From Chersky-840 sp963810195 (lineage in GTDB: Bacteria; Actinomycetota; Acidimicrobiia; Acidimicrobiales; UBA8190), in contig CAWEMO010000002.1 of the NCBI GenBank assembly GCA_963810195.1, positions 1-64,000 on the forward strand: 64,000 nt of DNA. The letters run 5' to 3'. The notes beneath the pieces are model-generated. The model was not told the DNA's origin and searched no databases. It saw only the letters and a list, made by a program, of their open reading frames with translations. Below, piece after piece: positions 47,890 through 57,085 of the stretch; position 1 is the stretch's first letter; every line of letters starts with the position of its first letter. Both the position numbers and the translations under genes were made by a program.

Positions 47890-48713
47890 TCCCACCGGAA
47901 CGTGGCCGCCGCCGCCAGGGGGGCCGCCACCGCCCACACCGCGAGGACGAGCCACGACCATGCCGACACCGCCGCGCCGAGCCCGAGAGCGCGGTGCAGC
48001 GCGTCCGCGAGCGCAGCGGCGGGAAGCGCCTTGGCCACGGACTGCAGCCCTCCCGGCAACTTGGAGAGGGGGGCCAGCATCCCGCTCACGAGGAGGAGCA
48101 ACAGCCACAGCCCGTTGGCCGCCGCCAGGTTGACCTCGGCGCGCAGCACGCCCGCCAGGAGCAGGCCGATGCCCCCGAACCCGGCGGTGGCCAGGACCAC
48201 GACGACGACGGCCCGGCCCGCGCCGCCGGCCGTGGGGTGCCAGCCGAGCCCGAGCGCCACGGGGACGAGCACCGCAGCCTGGATGACCTCGACGACGAGG
48301 ACGGCGGCGATCTTGGCTCCGAGCAGCGCCGGCCGGCCCAGGGGCGTGGCCCCCAGCCGCTTGAGCACGCCGTAGCCGCGCTCGAACCCGGTGGCGATGC
48401 TCAGGTTCACGAGTGCGGTGCCCATGACGGCCAGGGCCAGGATGCCTGGGGCCAGGAACGTGACCGGGTGGGCGGTTCCCGTGGGAAGGAGGTGCACCTC
48501 GGAGAAGAAGACGAGAAGGACGACGGGGATGCCGATGGTGAGCAGCAGCGACTCGCCTCGCCGCAGGGTCATGCCCACCTCGGCGGCGCACTGTGCTGCC
48601 AGCCGGCGCAACGCCGGACGTGCTGCCAGCCGGCGCAACGCCGGACGTGCTGCCAGCCGGCGCAACGCCGGACGTGCCGGCGGCTGTTGCCGGGGCGGTG
48701 GGGTGGCGCTCAT
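47886..48713 (-). CDS. ABC-2 type transporter permease
   Basis: A 275-residue permease with six membrane helices (LLLTIGIPVVLLVFFSEVHL, ILALAVMGTALVNLSI, and others) and the family motif GFERGYGVLKRLGATPLGR. The N-terminus has three ARPALRRLA repeats from a 27-bp satellite. It overlaps the ATPase gene by four bases, giving a two-gene exporter of unknown substrate (DrrAB-like). Confidence 0.9.
   Translation of the reverse strand: MSATPPPRQQPPARPALRRLAARPALRRLAARPALRRLAAQCAAEVGMTLRRGESLLLTIGIPVVLLVFFSEVHLLPTGTAHPVTFLAPGILALAVMGTALVNLSIATGFERGYGVLKRLGATPLGRPALLGAKIAAVLVVEVIQAAVLVPVALGLGWHPTAGGAGRAVVVVVLATAGFGGIGLLLAGVLRAEVNLAAANGLWLLLLLVSGMLAPLSKLPGGLQSVAKALPAAALADALHRALGLGAAVSAWSWLVLAVWAVAAPLAAAATFRWE
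48593..48673 (-). repeat. 27-bp in-frame tandem repeat in the permease gene
   Basis: Three exact copies of a 27-bp unit starting GTGCTGCCAGCCGGCGCAAC; on the coding strand each gives ARPALRRLA, adding positive charge before the first membrane helix. Confidence 0.93.
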
Positions 48714-49780
48714 CGCCGGCCCCCGGCCTCACGCACGTCTTCACGGTGCTCCGGCGCGCCGGCGTCCCCTTCCCCCCGGGTCACGCGCAGGTAGACCTCC
48801 TCGAGCGAACGGCGCCCGGCGCGCAGCTCGGTGAGGGGCAGGTCGTGGTCGTGCATCCACGTTGCGAGCAGGGCCAGTCGGGTGGCGGTGGCGGCACCGG
48901 CCACCCGGTACTCGCCGGGGCGCTCCTCGGTCACGGCGCCGGCCTCGGCCCCAAGCGCGGCCTCGAGCGCGGCCACGTCGAGCGCGGCGGGGCCCTCGAA
49001 GCGGATGCCGCCCTCGCCCCCCGCCGCGGCCAGCTCGGCGACGGTGCCGCTCGCCACCGCCCGGCCGCGGGCGATGATGACGACGTCGTCGGCCAACCGC
49101 TCGGCTTCGGGCAGCTCGTGCGTGGTGAGGACGACGCACGCCCCCCGCTCGCGCAGTTCGGTGATGACGCGCCGCACCGCGATGCGCCCCTCGGGGTCGA
49201 CCCCGGCGGTGGGCTCGTCGAGAAAGACCACCTCGGGCCGGCCCACGACGGCCAGCGCCAGCGACAGCCGCTGCTGCTCGCCCCCCGACAGCCGCCGCCA
49301 CGGCGTGCGGGCCACGGCGCGCAGGCCCACCAGGTCCAGCAGCTCCTCGGGGTCCTCGGGGTCGTCGTAGTAGTCGGCGAAGAGCCGCAGCACGCGCCGC
49401 GCTCCCATGACCGGGTAGACCCCGCCGCGCTGGAGCATGACGCCGATGCGGGGGACCAGCCGGCGATGGTCCGAGTCGGGGTCGAGACCCAGCACCCGCA
49501 CCGAGCCCGCGGCAGCGCGCCGGTATCCCTCTAGGGTCTCGACGGTCGAGGTCTTGCCCGCGCCGTTCGGCCCCAGCAGCGCCAGGACCTTTCCGCGCGC
49601 CGCGGTGAGCGACAGTCCGTCCACGGCGCTGAGCGCGCCGTAGCGCACGACGAGGTCGCGGCATTCGACGGCCACGTCGGTCCGGACCGTGTCCGGCCCG
49701 GTCGTGTAGGGGGCCGCTGCCGCGTCGGGAGCCGCTGCCGCGTCGGAGCCCGCCGCGTCGGAGCCAGCCGGAGGGGACAT
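48710..49780 (-). CDS. ABC transporter ATP-binding protein
   Basis: A 356-residue ATPase. Walker A GPNGAGKTS, Q-loop MLQRGGVYP, signature LSGGEQQRLSLAL, Walker B VVFLDEPTAGVDPEG, switch His TTHELPEAER. After the nucleotide-binding domain comes a DrrA-like C-terminal domain of about 100 residues. The Ala/Asp/Ser-rich N-terminus (about 25 residues) comes from GCCGCGTCGGAGCC-type repeats. ATG 49780. Divergent from serS, 26 bases apart. Confidence 0.92.
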   Translation of the reverse strand: MSPPAGSDAAGSDAAAAPDAAAAPYTTGPDTVRTDVAVECRDLVVRYGALSAVDGLSLTAARGKVLALLGPNGAGKTSTVETLEGYRRAAAGSVRVLGLDPDSDHRRLVPRIGVMLQRGGVYPVMGARRVLRLFADYYDDPEDPEELLDLVGLRAVARTPWRRLSGGEQQRLSLALAVVGRPEVVFLDEPTAGVDPEGRIAVRRVITELRERGACVVLTTHELPEAERLADDVVIIARGRAVASGTVAELAAAGGEGGIRFEGPAALDVAALEAALGAEAGAVTEERPGEYRVAGAATATRLALLATWMHDHDLPLTELRAGRRSLEEVYLRVTRGEGDAGAPEHREDVREAGGRR

Positions 49781-49805
49781 CGCGGCGAGGCTACCGTTGC
49801 GCACC

Positions 49806-51104
49806 ATGATCGACATCCGCCTGGCCAGGGAGAACCCCGAGATGGTGACGGCCGCCCTGGCCCGCAAGGGGGTCGACCCCGCCGAGGTGCAGCGCCTGCT
49901 CGACGCCGATCGCCGGGCCCGCCAGGCGATGGCGCGGCGCGACGAGCTGCGCTCGAGGGTGAAGGAGTTGTCGCGCCAGGTGGGCGAGGCCCGCCGCACC
50001 GGCGACGGGACGCGCGCCGCCGAAGCGGCCGAGGAGAGCCGTGCCGTGGGCGAGGAGGAAGGCGCCCTCGACGCGCAGGCCACCGCGGCCCAGACCGAGG
50101 TGCGGGAGATGCTCCTTATGCTGCCCAACCTCCCGTCGCCAGAGGCGCCGGACGGGGAGGACGACGGCGACAACCTCGTGGTGCGGCGCTGTCCCGAGAC
50201 GGCGCGGAGCTACGCCGAGCATCAGCGCGTGCCCCACTGGGACGTGGGCGCGGCGCTCGGCATTCTCGACCTCGAGCGCGGCGCCAAGCTGTCGGGCTCG
50301 ATGTTCCCGCTGTACCGGGGGGCGGGGGCGCGGCTGATCCGTGGGCTCACCGCCTTCGCCCTCGACCACCACGCGCCGCTCTACGAGGAGATCCGGCCGC
50401 CCACGCTGGTGCGCACCGAGACCATGGTGTCGACCGGACACCTGCCCAAGTTCTCCGACGACGCGTACCACCTCGAGCGCGACGACCTGTGGGCCATCCC
50501 CACCGCCGAGGTGCCGCTCACGTCCATGTACCGCGACGAGATCCTCGACGAGGCCGACCTCCCGATCCGGTTGACCGCCGGCACCGCCTGCTACCGGCGC
50601 GAGGCGGGCTCCGCGGGTCGCGACACCCGGGGCCTGCTGCGCGTGCACGAGTTCGACAAGGTCGAGCTGTTCGCCTACGCCACCGCCGAGCAGTCGCCCG
50701 CCGAGCACCTGGCCATGGTGGGGCGCGCCGAGGCGCTGCTGGCGGAGCTCGACCTCGAGTACCGGGTCGTCGACCTGTGCACGGGCGAGCTCGGCAACGC
50801 GGCGGCGCGCACCTTCGACATCGAGGTCTACGCCCCGGGGTGCGACATGTGGCTCGAGGTGTCGTCGGTGAGCTGGTGCACCGACTACCAGGCCCGGCGG
50901 GCCAATATCCGCTACCGGGTCGGCTCGGGCGGCTCGGGCTCGACCATGTTCGTCCACACCCTCAACGGCTCGGCCATCGCCTGGGCCCGGGTGTGGGCGG
51001 CGCTCGTGGAGAACGGTCGCCAACCCGACGGCTCGGTCGTGCTGCCCTCCGCGCTCGCCCCCTACCTCGGAGGCCGTACCGTCATCGAGGCACCCGCGTC
51101 CTGA
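49806..51104 (+). CDS. serS: Seryl-tRNA synthetase
   Basis: Class II synthetase of 432 residues. N-terminal tRNA-binding coiled coil (residues about 30-100), motif 2 TACYRREAGSAGRDTRGLLR, and motif 3 LNGSAIAWARVWAALVENGR are intact. ATG 49806 (MIDIRLARENPEMV) is standard; an in-frame TTG at 49797 is less likely. The open, unbroken frame of this essential gene shows that sequence quality is good here, unlike at 1-7.2 kb. Confidence 0.96.
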   Translation: MIDIRLARENPEMVTAALARKGVDPAEVQRLLDADRRARQAMARRDELRSRVKELSRQVGEARRTGDGTRAAEAAEESRAVGEEEGALDAQATAAQTEVREMLLMLPNLPSPEAPDGEDDGDNLVVRRCPETARSYAEHQRVPHWDVGAALGILDLERGAKLSGSMFPLYRGAGARLIRGLTAFALDHHAPLYEEIRPPTLVRTETMVSTGHLPKFSDDAYHLERDDLWAIPTAEVPLTSMYRDEILDEADLPIRLTAGTACYRREAGSAGRDTRGLLRVHEFDKVELFAYATAEQSPAEHLAMVGRAEALLAELDLEYRVVDLCTGELGNAAARTFDIEVYAPGCDMWLEVSSVSWCTDYQARRANIRYRVGSGGSGSTMFVHTLNGSAIAWARVWAALVENGRQPDGSVVLPSALAPYLGGRTVIEAPAS

Positions 51105-51171
51105 GGGGTCCGCGCCGGTGCCTCACGGCGCCGTGCCCGATCGGCGTGGCGCGCCGTTCCGGGCTCGGTTG

Positions 51172-51939
51172 CTAGTTCGAATCGGGAAGACGGACCGACA
51201 GGCAGGTCACGTCTCCCTCGCGCTTTTGGAATTCGCTGATGTCGACGGGGACGACCTCGTAGCCGAGGTCGGCGACCAGGCCCGCGCTCTTGGGGCAGTT
51301 CGCCGCCATCAGGACCTTGTTCCCTCCCAGGAGCACGACGTTCGATCCCTGCAATTCGGGGACGGCCCGGAACCTCGGGAAGACCCCGGGGTCCGCCAAT
51401 GCGGGCCAGTGTCCGATGAAGGTGCCGTCGGGAAGCGCGGTCACCGCCGACTTGAGGTGCAGCGCCTGGCCCATGGGGACCGGGGTCACCTTGGCGCCTT
51501 CGGGCTCCACGATGGCGCGCAGCTGCTCGATCCCCTCGACGTTGCTCCGACCGCCCTGGCCCACGTAGACGTCGTCGCGGACGATGAGGACGTCGCCGCC
51601 CTCGAGTGTGCCCGGGGCTTCTATGGTGTGGACCGAGTAGCCCAGCGACTCGACGAGCTCCCCGACGCCCACCACCTCGGGCTGACGCGACGGCACCGAC
51701 GGGCGTGTCACGATGGCGAGGTTCTTGTACACGACCACGGGGTCCTCGATGAACACGCCGTCGGGGCACGGTTCGGTCTGGGGGACCACGATCGTCCGCC
51801 AGCCGTTCTCGGTGACCGTCTTCACGTACTCGACCCATTGCCGGCGCGCACGCGGGTAGTCGACGGGCTCCCTCGTGATGTAGGTCACGATCCCGTCGGT
51901 CAGGCTCTCATCCGGTTCGCGCACCAGCATCTGGTTCAT
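51172..51939 (-). CDS. Dimethylargininase (DDAH)-like amidinohydrolase
   Basis: 255 residues of the guanidine-modifying superfamily. Catalytic Cys lies in GDVTCLSVRL near the C-terminus, His in ALHLKSAVT, and Glu/Asp in GGDVLIV and PCPDGVFIEDPVV. Relatives hydrolyse N-omega-methylarginine to citrulline, as in mycobacteria and Pseudomonas. ATG 51939 has AGGA upstream. Convergent with serS. Confidence 0.9.
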   Translation of the reverse strand: MNQMLVREPDESLTDGIVTYITREPVDYPRARRQWVEYVKTVTENGWRTIVVPQTEPCPDGVFIEDPVVVYKNLAIVTRPSVPSRQPEVVGVGELVESLGYSVHTIEAPGTLEGGDVLIVRDDVYVGQGGRSNVEGIEQLRAIVEPEGAKVTPVPMGQALHLKSAVTALPDGTFIGHWPALADPGVFPRFRAVPELQGSNVVLLGGNKVLMAANCPKSAGLVADLGYEVVPVDISEFQKREGDVTCLSVRLPDSN

Positions 51940-52052
51940 GGTCGGAAATCCTCTTGGCGTCTTTGCCTGGCGTCGTTGCCCGGTGATCTTGTCGGCGCTC
52001 CTGCGTCGGATTATGCGCGACCACTCTCACGACGTGGACAATTCCGCGTCAA

Positions 52053-52066
52053 CGGTTGACCAACCG
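52053..52066. promoter_or_regulatory. Dyad CGGTTG-AC-CAACCG upstream of the P450 gene
   Basis: A perfect 6-bp inverted repeat spaced by two bases, overlapping TTGACC, which could be a -35 element. It lies 100 bases before the P450 start in the divergent space with the dimethylargininase gene and may be an operator. Confidence 0.3.
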
Positions 52067-52165
52067 GGCACTCCCCGGCCCGATCCCCGGCCCGAGTGCC
52101 CTGGCACGAGTGGCCCGGCCCCAGGGGCCCGAGAGTCTCGGACCGACAGGGCCGGACCGGGAAGA

Positions 52166-53464
52166 ATGCGACCTGTGGACGTCCCCGCCATCTCCCCGTT
52201 GCCTCCGATCGCCGCCACCGTCGGGATGCCCTGGGACGTCGAAGTCGAGGACCCGGTGGCGGCACTGGCCGAGGCGCGGCGCCGCCTCGGGGACACGTTC
52301 GTGGTCGACAGCGGTGAGGACCGCTTCCTGTTCACCTTCTCGCCGAGCGGGGTCGCCGCCTTCTACGCGCTGGCCGAGGAGCGGGCCAGCAAGGCCGTCG
52401 CCGACTGGCGGATGCTGCGCCGCAAGCTTCCCGACGAGATCTTCGCCGGCCGGCGCACGCTGCCGCACCAGCTCTTCGGCCGTGACGACGTCGCCGACTA
52501 TCTCGTCCATGTCGACGAAGCACTGGACGCGGCCTTCGAGGAGCTCGGCCCGGCCGGAGTACTCGACGTGTTCGACTTCACCCGGCGACTCGGGCACCGG
52601 ACGGGCCTGGCGTCCTGGGGCGGTCCCGGGGCGGCCTCCGGGGCACGATTCGCCCGGCTGGCCGAGGCGTTCGACACGCTCGACGGCGCCGAGTCCTTCG
52701 TCCATCCGGACTCGATGGCGGCCGTGGCCGCGTCCGGGAAGGCGGCCGAGCGCGCCGCGCTGGAGGTCGTCACCCGCGAGATCGGCGCCGCGTTGCACGA
52801 GCTTCCCGGCCACGAGCCCGAGCACGCGCTCTTCTCCCGGGTGGCGGCGGCATGGGCGGGACAAGCGCGCGACGAGGGCGCCCGCGGTGTCGCCATGGAC
52901 GTCGCCCTGATCCACGTGGCGTCCATGTCCAACCTCTTCGCCGCGCTCGGCTGGATGCTCGTCGACCTCTTGACGCATCCCGACGAGCTGGCACGGGTCC
53001 GGGACGGGGACCGCGCCCGAGCCGAGGTGTGCGCCCTGGAGTCGACCCGGCTGGCGCAACGGTCGATCATGGCCCGCTACGTGTTGGCGCCGTTGACCGT
53101 CGACGCCGGCGAGGCCGTCTACGAGGTCTCGGCCGGCGCCACGGTCGCCACCCTCCTGCCTCTCACGAACACGAGCGCGGCGCCCGGGCTGCGGTCGTGG
53201 GAGCCCGATCGCTGGAAGCGGCGGCGCCTGGCGGACGCCTCGGCGCTCGCCGCGCTCGAGTTGGTGACGGTGTTCGGGCACGGACGCCACACCTGTCCCG
53301 CGCAGCCGTTCTCGCTGTCGACGATGACTGCGGCCGCTTGCCGGCTCCTCGCCGAGTTCGAACTGGAACAGGGCTGGGTGGACCGACCCCGACCGGTGCG
53401 CGCCCAGATCGGCGGTGTGGCGCGCGCCGCGGGCCCGTGTCCGGTGCGCTACCGCCGGCGTTGA
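52166..53464 (+). CDS. Cytochrome P450 with atypical I-helix
   Basis: 432 residues, soluble. Heme-thiolate signature FGHGRHTCPAQPF (about residue 372) has the ligand Cys, though the second Gly after it is Ala. ExxR is present as ESTR (about 291). In the I-helix the usual (A/G)GxxT is replaced by ASMSN in HVASMSNLFAALG, so the acid-alcohol pair for oxygen activation is missing. Such P450s are often isomerases, peroxygenases or dehydratases rather than monooxygenases. ATG 52166 is chosen because the residues upstream are low complexity. No ferredoxin gene is adjacent. Confidence 0.82.
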   Translation: MRPVDVPAISPLPPIAATVGMPWDVEVEDPVAALAEARRRLGDTFVVDSGEDRFLFTFSPSGVAAFYALAEERASKAVADWRMLRRKLPDEIFAGRRTLPHQLFGRDDVADYLVHVDEALDAAFEELGPAGVLDVFDFTRRLGHRTGLASWGGPGAASGARFARLAEAFDTLDGAESFVHPDSMAAVAASGKAAERAALEVVTREIGAALHELPGHEPEHALFSRVAAAWAGQARDEGARGVAMDVALIHVASMSNLFAALGWMLVDLLTHPDELARVRDGDRARAEVCALESTRLAQRSIMARYVLAPLTVDAGEAVYEVSAGATVATLLPLTNTSAAPGLRSWEPDRWKRRRLADASALAALELVTVFGHGRHTCPAQPFSLSTMTAAACRLLAEFELEQGWVDRPRPVRAQIGGVARAAGPCPVRYRRR

Positions 53465-53521
53465 CGCACCCTCGGTCACGCCCGCGCGGTTGACGCCCGC
53501 GCTGTTGACGCCAGCGGCTGC

Positions 53522-54898
53522 TCAGTGGTGGAAGCCGCTGTCGGCGCGCCCCGGGTGCGCGCTGCGCAGTCGCTCGTCGATGCGCTTCAGGTCCTCGACC
53601 AACATGCCGGCGAGGTCCCGGCTGAACCCGTTGCGCACCACGATGCGCAGCACCGACACGTCGTCGAGGGCGGGCGGCATGGTGTACGCGGGGACGAGCC
53701 AGCCCCGGACGCGCAGCCCGTCGGAGACGTCGTAGACGGTGTAGGGCGCGTCGCGGATCTTGAAGGCGAAGGCGGGGATGCCGTCGCCGTTGGAGACGAG
53801 CTCGAACGGCGCCAACTTGGCGATCTCCTGTGCCAGCCAGCGCGCCGTCTCCCGGCTGGCGTGTTGCACCTCGCGGAACCCGTGCGCGCCGAGCCGCAGG
53901 AAGTTGAAGTACTGGGCGACGACCTGCGCGCCGGGCCGTGAGAAATTGAGGGCGAAGGTGGGCATCTGCCCCCCGAGGTAGTCGACGTCGAAGACCAGCT
54001 CGTCGGGGAGCGCGGCCCGGTCGCGCCAGATGATCCACCCTACCCCCGGGTACACGAGCCCGTACTTGTGGCCCGAGGTGTTGATGGAATGGACGCGCGG
54101 CAGCCGGAAGTCCCACTCCACATGGGGGTCGAGGAAGGGGGCGATGAAGCCGCCCGACGCGCCGTCGACATGGACGGGCACGTCCACGCCACTCGACGCG
54201 GCGAGGTCGTCGAGCGCGGCGGCGATGGCGGCGACGGGTTCGTAGACGCCGTCGTAGGTCGATCCCATCACGGCGACGACCCCGATGGTGTTCTCGTCGC
54301 AATGCGCGGCCGCCGCCTCCGCCGTCAGGCACGTGGCGGTCGGGCCGACGGGTACGAGGCGGGCTTCGACGTCCCAGTAGCGACAGAACTTCTCCCAGCA
54401 GACCTGCACGTTGGCCCCCATGACGAGGTTGGGCCGGGCGGCATTCTTGCCGGCGGCCTGGCGGCGCTGGCGCCACAGGAACTTGAGCGCCAGCCCCCCC
54501 AACATGCACGCTTCGCTCGAGCCGGTCGTCGAGCATCCGGTCGCCCCACCTTCGTCCCCCGCGTGCCAGAGGTCGGCGAGGATATTGACGCAGCGCCGCT
54601 CGAGCTCGGCGGTCTGCGGGTACTCGTCCTTGTCGATCATGTTCTTGGCCGAGCATTCGGCCATCAGCCGCTCGGCGTCCTGTTCCATCCAGGTGGTGAC
54701 GAAGGTGGCCAGGTTGAGCCGGGCGTTGCCGTCCAGGAGCAGCTCGTCGTGGACGATCTCGTAGGCGGTGTCCGCCGGCATCCCGCTCGGTGCCAACCTG
54801 AGTTTTGGAACCTCGCTGACCTCGCCCAGCTGGGTGAATTGGGGGCGGACCAGCAGCTGGTCCGTCGCACTGTCGGTCTCGTGCTTGTGCAGGGGCAT
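53522..54898 (-). CDS. gadB: Glutamate decarboxylase
   Basis: PLP enzyme of 458 residues converting glutamate to GABA and consuming a proton. PLP Lys in INTSGHKYGLVYPGVGW; TTGSSEACMLGGLALK, HVDGASGGFIAPF and NFSRPGAQVVAQYFNFLRLG are highly conserved GadA/B blocks. Length is close to the E. coli enzyme (466). No GABA antiporter gene lies in the window, so acid resistance is only one possible role. Ends SGFHH before short GTTGACGC repeats. Confidence 0.95.
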   Translation of the reverse strand: MPLHKHETDSATDQLLVRPQFTQLGEVSEVPKLRLAPSGMPADTAYEIVHDELLLDGNARLNLATFVTTWMEQDAERLMAECSAKNMIDKDEYPQTAELERRCVNILADLWHAGDEGGATGCSTTGSSEACMLGGLALKFLWRQRRQAAGKNAARPNLVMGANVQVCWEKFCRYWDVEARLVPVGPTATCLTAEAAAAHCDENTIGVVAVMGSTYDGVYEPVAAIAAALDDLAASSGVDVPVHVDGASGGFIAPFLDPHVEWDFRLPRVHSINTSGHKYGLVYPGVGWIIWRDRAALPDELVFDVDYLGGQMPTFALNFSRPGAQVVAQYFNFLRLGAHGFREVQHASRETARWLAQEIAKLAPFELVSNGDGIPAFAFKIRDAPYTVYDVSDGLRVRGWLVPAYTMPPALDDVSVLRIVVRNGFSRDLAGMLVEDLKRIDERLRSAHPGRADSGFHH

Positions 54899-54919
54899 GC
54901 CCGGACCGTAGTGCGGTCC

Positions 54920-56152
54920 TCAGGCGGGTTTCTGGTCGACCAGGACGCAGCGGGTACCGCTGTAGATGGTGGGCATGCACTTGTTGCAGTGGACACACAG
55001 CGACGCGCTCGAGGTGCCCGCCTGCATCTTCGACACGAGATCGGGCTCTCGGAGAAGCGCGCGCGCCATGGCGACGAAGGAGAACCCCTCCGACAGCGCC
55101 TGTTCGACGGTGTCGAGCTCGTTGATCCCGCCCAGGAGGACGAGAGGCATGTCGAGCGCGGCCCGGAACTGCCGGGCGTAGGGGAGGAAGAAGGCCTCCT
55201 CGAAGGGGTAGTCGGGCATGAACCGGCGTCCCACCACACTGAACCCGAGGCGCAGCGCGCGAGGGAGGGTGGCGGCGAATTCCCGGCGGGGGGCCTCACC
55301 CCGGAAGAGGTACATGGGGTTGGCGAGCGAGCTCCCACCGGTGAGCGTGAGCGCGTCGAGCGCCCCGTCCGCCTGGAGCAGCCTGGCGACCTCGACGCTG
55401 TCGTCGAGCCACAGGCCGCCCGGGACCCCGTCGGCCATGTTGAGCTTGGCCGTCACCGCGGCGCGGTCCCCCACCGCCTCGCGCACGGCGCGGAGCACCT
55501 GACGGGCGAAGCGGGCGCGGTTCTCCACGCTCCCTCCCCACCGGTCGCGCCGGCGGTTGAGCTTCGGGCTCAAGAACGCGCTCAACAGGTAGTTGTGGCC
55601 CAGGTGGACCTCGATGCTGTCGAAGCCGGCGTCCACCACGGCGTGCGCGGCGCGCCCGTAGTCGGCGGTCACCCGGGCGATGTCCGTCTCGGTGATCTCG
55701 CGGCTGATGGTCCCGAGCGGGCTCACATGGCGACAGGGTGCCAGCGCCGGGGCGCGGTTGGACCGGGGGTTGGCCACCGGGCCGGCATGGCCGAGCTGCG
55801 CCGCGACGGCCGCGCCGGTGTCATGGACGGCCTCGGTGAGCCGGCGCAGGCCCGGGAGCACGTCGTCGTGCACGTAGAGGCAATGGCGGTCGGTGCGTCC
55901 TTCGGGCGACACCGCCAGGTATGCGACCGTCGTCATGGCCGCACCCCCAGCCCCCACGCGGCGGTGGAAGTCGACGAGCGCGTCGGTGACCTGACCCCGG
56001 GGCGACGAGCCCTCGAACGTGGCCGCCTTGATGAAGCGGTTCCGCAGGGTGAGCGGCCCCAGTCGGGCAGGCTCGAACGGTGTGGGCCGCGCCCCGGCCC
56101 GGGCTGCGGCCCGGGCGCCGGCTTGCGCGCCGGCTTGCGCGCCGACGGTCAC
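54920..56152 (-). CDS. NADH:flavin oxidoreductase (old yellow enzyme-like TIM barrel)
   Basis: 410 residues. FMN barrel features: LGPLTLRNRFIKAATFEG, QLGHAG, SIEVHLGHNYLLSAFLSP, NRRRDRWGGSVENRARF, and LLGGINELDTVEQAL. A C-terminal Cys cluster SLCVHCNKCMPTIYSGTRC looks like a [4Fe-4S] site as in 2,4-dienoyl-CoA reductase, but the second FAD/NADPH half is absent. GTG 56152 overlaps the response-regulator stop (GTGA). The N-terminus begins with GAQA/ARAG repeats. Substrate unknown. Confidence 0.88.
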   Translation of the reverse strand: MTVGAQAGAQAGARAAARAGARPTPFEPARLGPLTLRNRFIKAATFEGSSPRGQVTDALVDFHRRVGAGGAAMTTVAYLAVSPEGRTDRHCLYVHDDVLPGLRRLTEAVHDTGAAVAAQLGHAGPVANPRSNRAPALAPCRHVSPLGTISREITETDIARVTADYGRAAHAVVDAGFDSIEVHLGHNYLLSAFLSPKLNRRRDRWGGSVENRARFARQVLRAVREAVGDRAAVTAKLNMADGVPGGLWLDDSVEVARLLQADGALDALTLTGGSSLANPMYLFRGEAPRREFAATLPRALRLGFSVVGRRFMPDYPFEEAFFLPYARQFRAALDMPLVLLGGINELDTVEQALSEGFSFVAMARALLREPDLVSKMQAGTSSASLCVHCNKCMPTIYSGTRCVLVDQKPA

Positions 56153-56979
56153 GCGTCGGCAGGGATCTCGAACCGGTATCCCACACCCCGGACCGTGGTG
56201 ATGATGGCGGGCGACGAAGGGTCGGCCTCGATGTGCGTCCGGAGGCGTTTGATGTGGACGTCGAGGGTCTTCGTATCGCCGACGTAGTCGGCGCCCCACA
56301 CCCTGTCGATGAGGGTGTCGCGGGTGAGGACCCGGCCCGCGTTCTCGACGAGAAGGACGAGAAGCTCGAATTCCTTGCGCCGCAGGTGGACCTCCTGCCC
56401 GCGCACGAAGACGCGGTGGCGGTCGGGGTCGACCCTGACCCCTCCCACCTCGGAGACGGCTCCCCGCTCGACGGTCTCCTCCGCGGCGGGTTGCGATCCC
56501 GGCGCGGCGAGGGGGGCGCGGCGCAGCACGGCGCGCATTCGGGCCACGAGCTCGCGCAGGCGGTAGGGCTTCGTGACGTAGTCGTCGGCGCCGACCTCGA
56601 GGCCCACGACCGTGTCGATCTCGGTTCCCTTGGCGGTCACCATGATGATGGGGACGTGGGAACGGGTCCGGATCGCCCGGCACACGTCGACCCCCGACAT
56701 CTTGGGCAGCATGATGTCGAGCAGGACGAGATCGGGGTCGATGGCGTCGAACAGCGCCAGGGCCTCGGGGCCGTCCCGGGCCACCGAAACGTCGAAGCCC
56801 TCGCGCCCGAGCCCGATCACCAGTGCGTCGACGAACGACTCCTCGTCCTCGGCCACGAGGACCGTGACCGCCCGCGCGCTGTCGAGTCCGCGCTCGGGTG
56901 CGTCCCCGGGGCGCTCGGCCCGTCCCCCCCGGTGCGGGGCGCGCGGATGGGTCGAGTGCGCGCCGGCGGTGCTGCTCAC
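56149..56979 (-). CDS. OmpR-family response regulator (RegX3/PhoB-like)
   Basis: 276 residues. Receiver domain: acidic pair in LVAEDEESF, phosphoacceptor Asp in DLVLLDIMLPKMSG, Thr in IIMVTAKG and Lys in DDYVTKPYRLREL. Winged-helix DNA-binding domain: RKEFELLVLLVENAGRVLTR, and TLDVHIKRLRTHIEADPSS. GTG 56979 gives an unusual 46-residue N-terminal extension; a later GTG would cut into the receiver. Partner of the kinase 106 bases upstream; by family, phosphate or redox control is likely. Confidence 0.9.
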   Translation of the reverse strand: MSSTAGAHSTHPRAPHRGGRAERPGDAPERGLDSARAVTVLVAEDEESFVDALVIGLGREGFDVSVARDGPEALALFDAIDPDLVLLDIMLPKMSGVDVCRAIRTRSHVPIIMVTAKGTEIDTVVGLEVGADDYVTKPYRLRELVARMRAVLRRAPLAAPGSQPAAEETVERGAVSEVGGVRVDPDRHRVFVRGQEVHLRRKEFELLVLLVENAGRVLTRDTLIDRVWGADYVGDTKTLDVHIKRLRTHIEADPSSPAIITTVRGVGYRFEIPADA

Positions 56980-57085
56980 GACCCGATCCTCGCGCTGATC
57001 CTCGGATTGGTCCTCGCGGCCCTGCTCACGGAATGGTCCTCGCCGTCCTGCTCGCTGCTTCGCCATCCGCCGTGCAGCGCATGAC
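56980..57085 (-). repeat. Repeat-containing spacer between kinase and regulator genes
   Basis: GATCCTCG, GGTCCTCGCGG, CCTGCTCACGGAATGGTCCTCGCCGTCCTGCTCG: three to four degenerate copies of a TGGTCCTCGC-type unit separate the two genes. In M. tuberculosis the senX3-regX3 spacer also holds tandem (MIRU) repeats; the resemblance may be coincidental. Confidence 0.4.
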
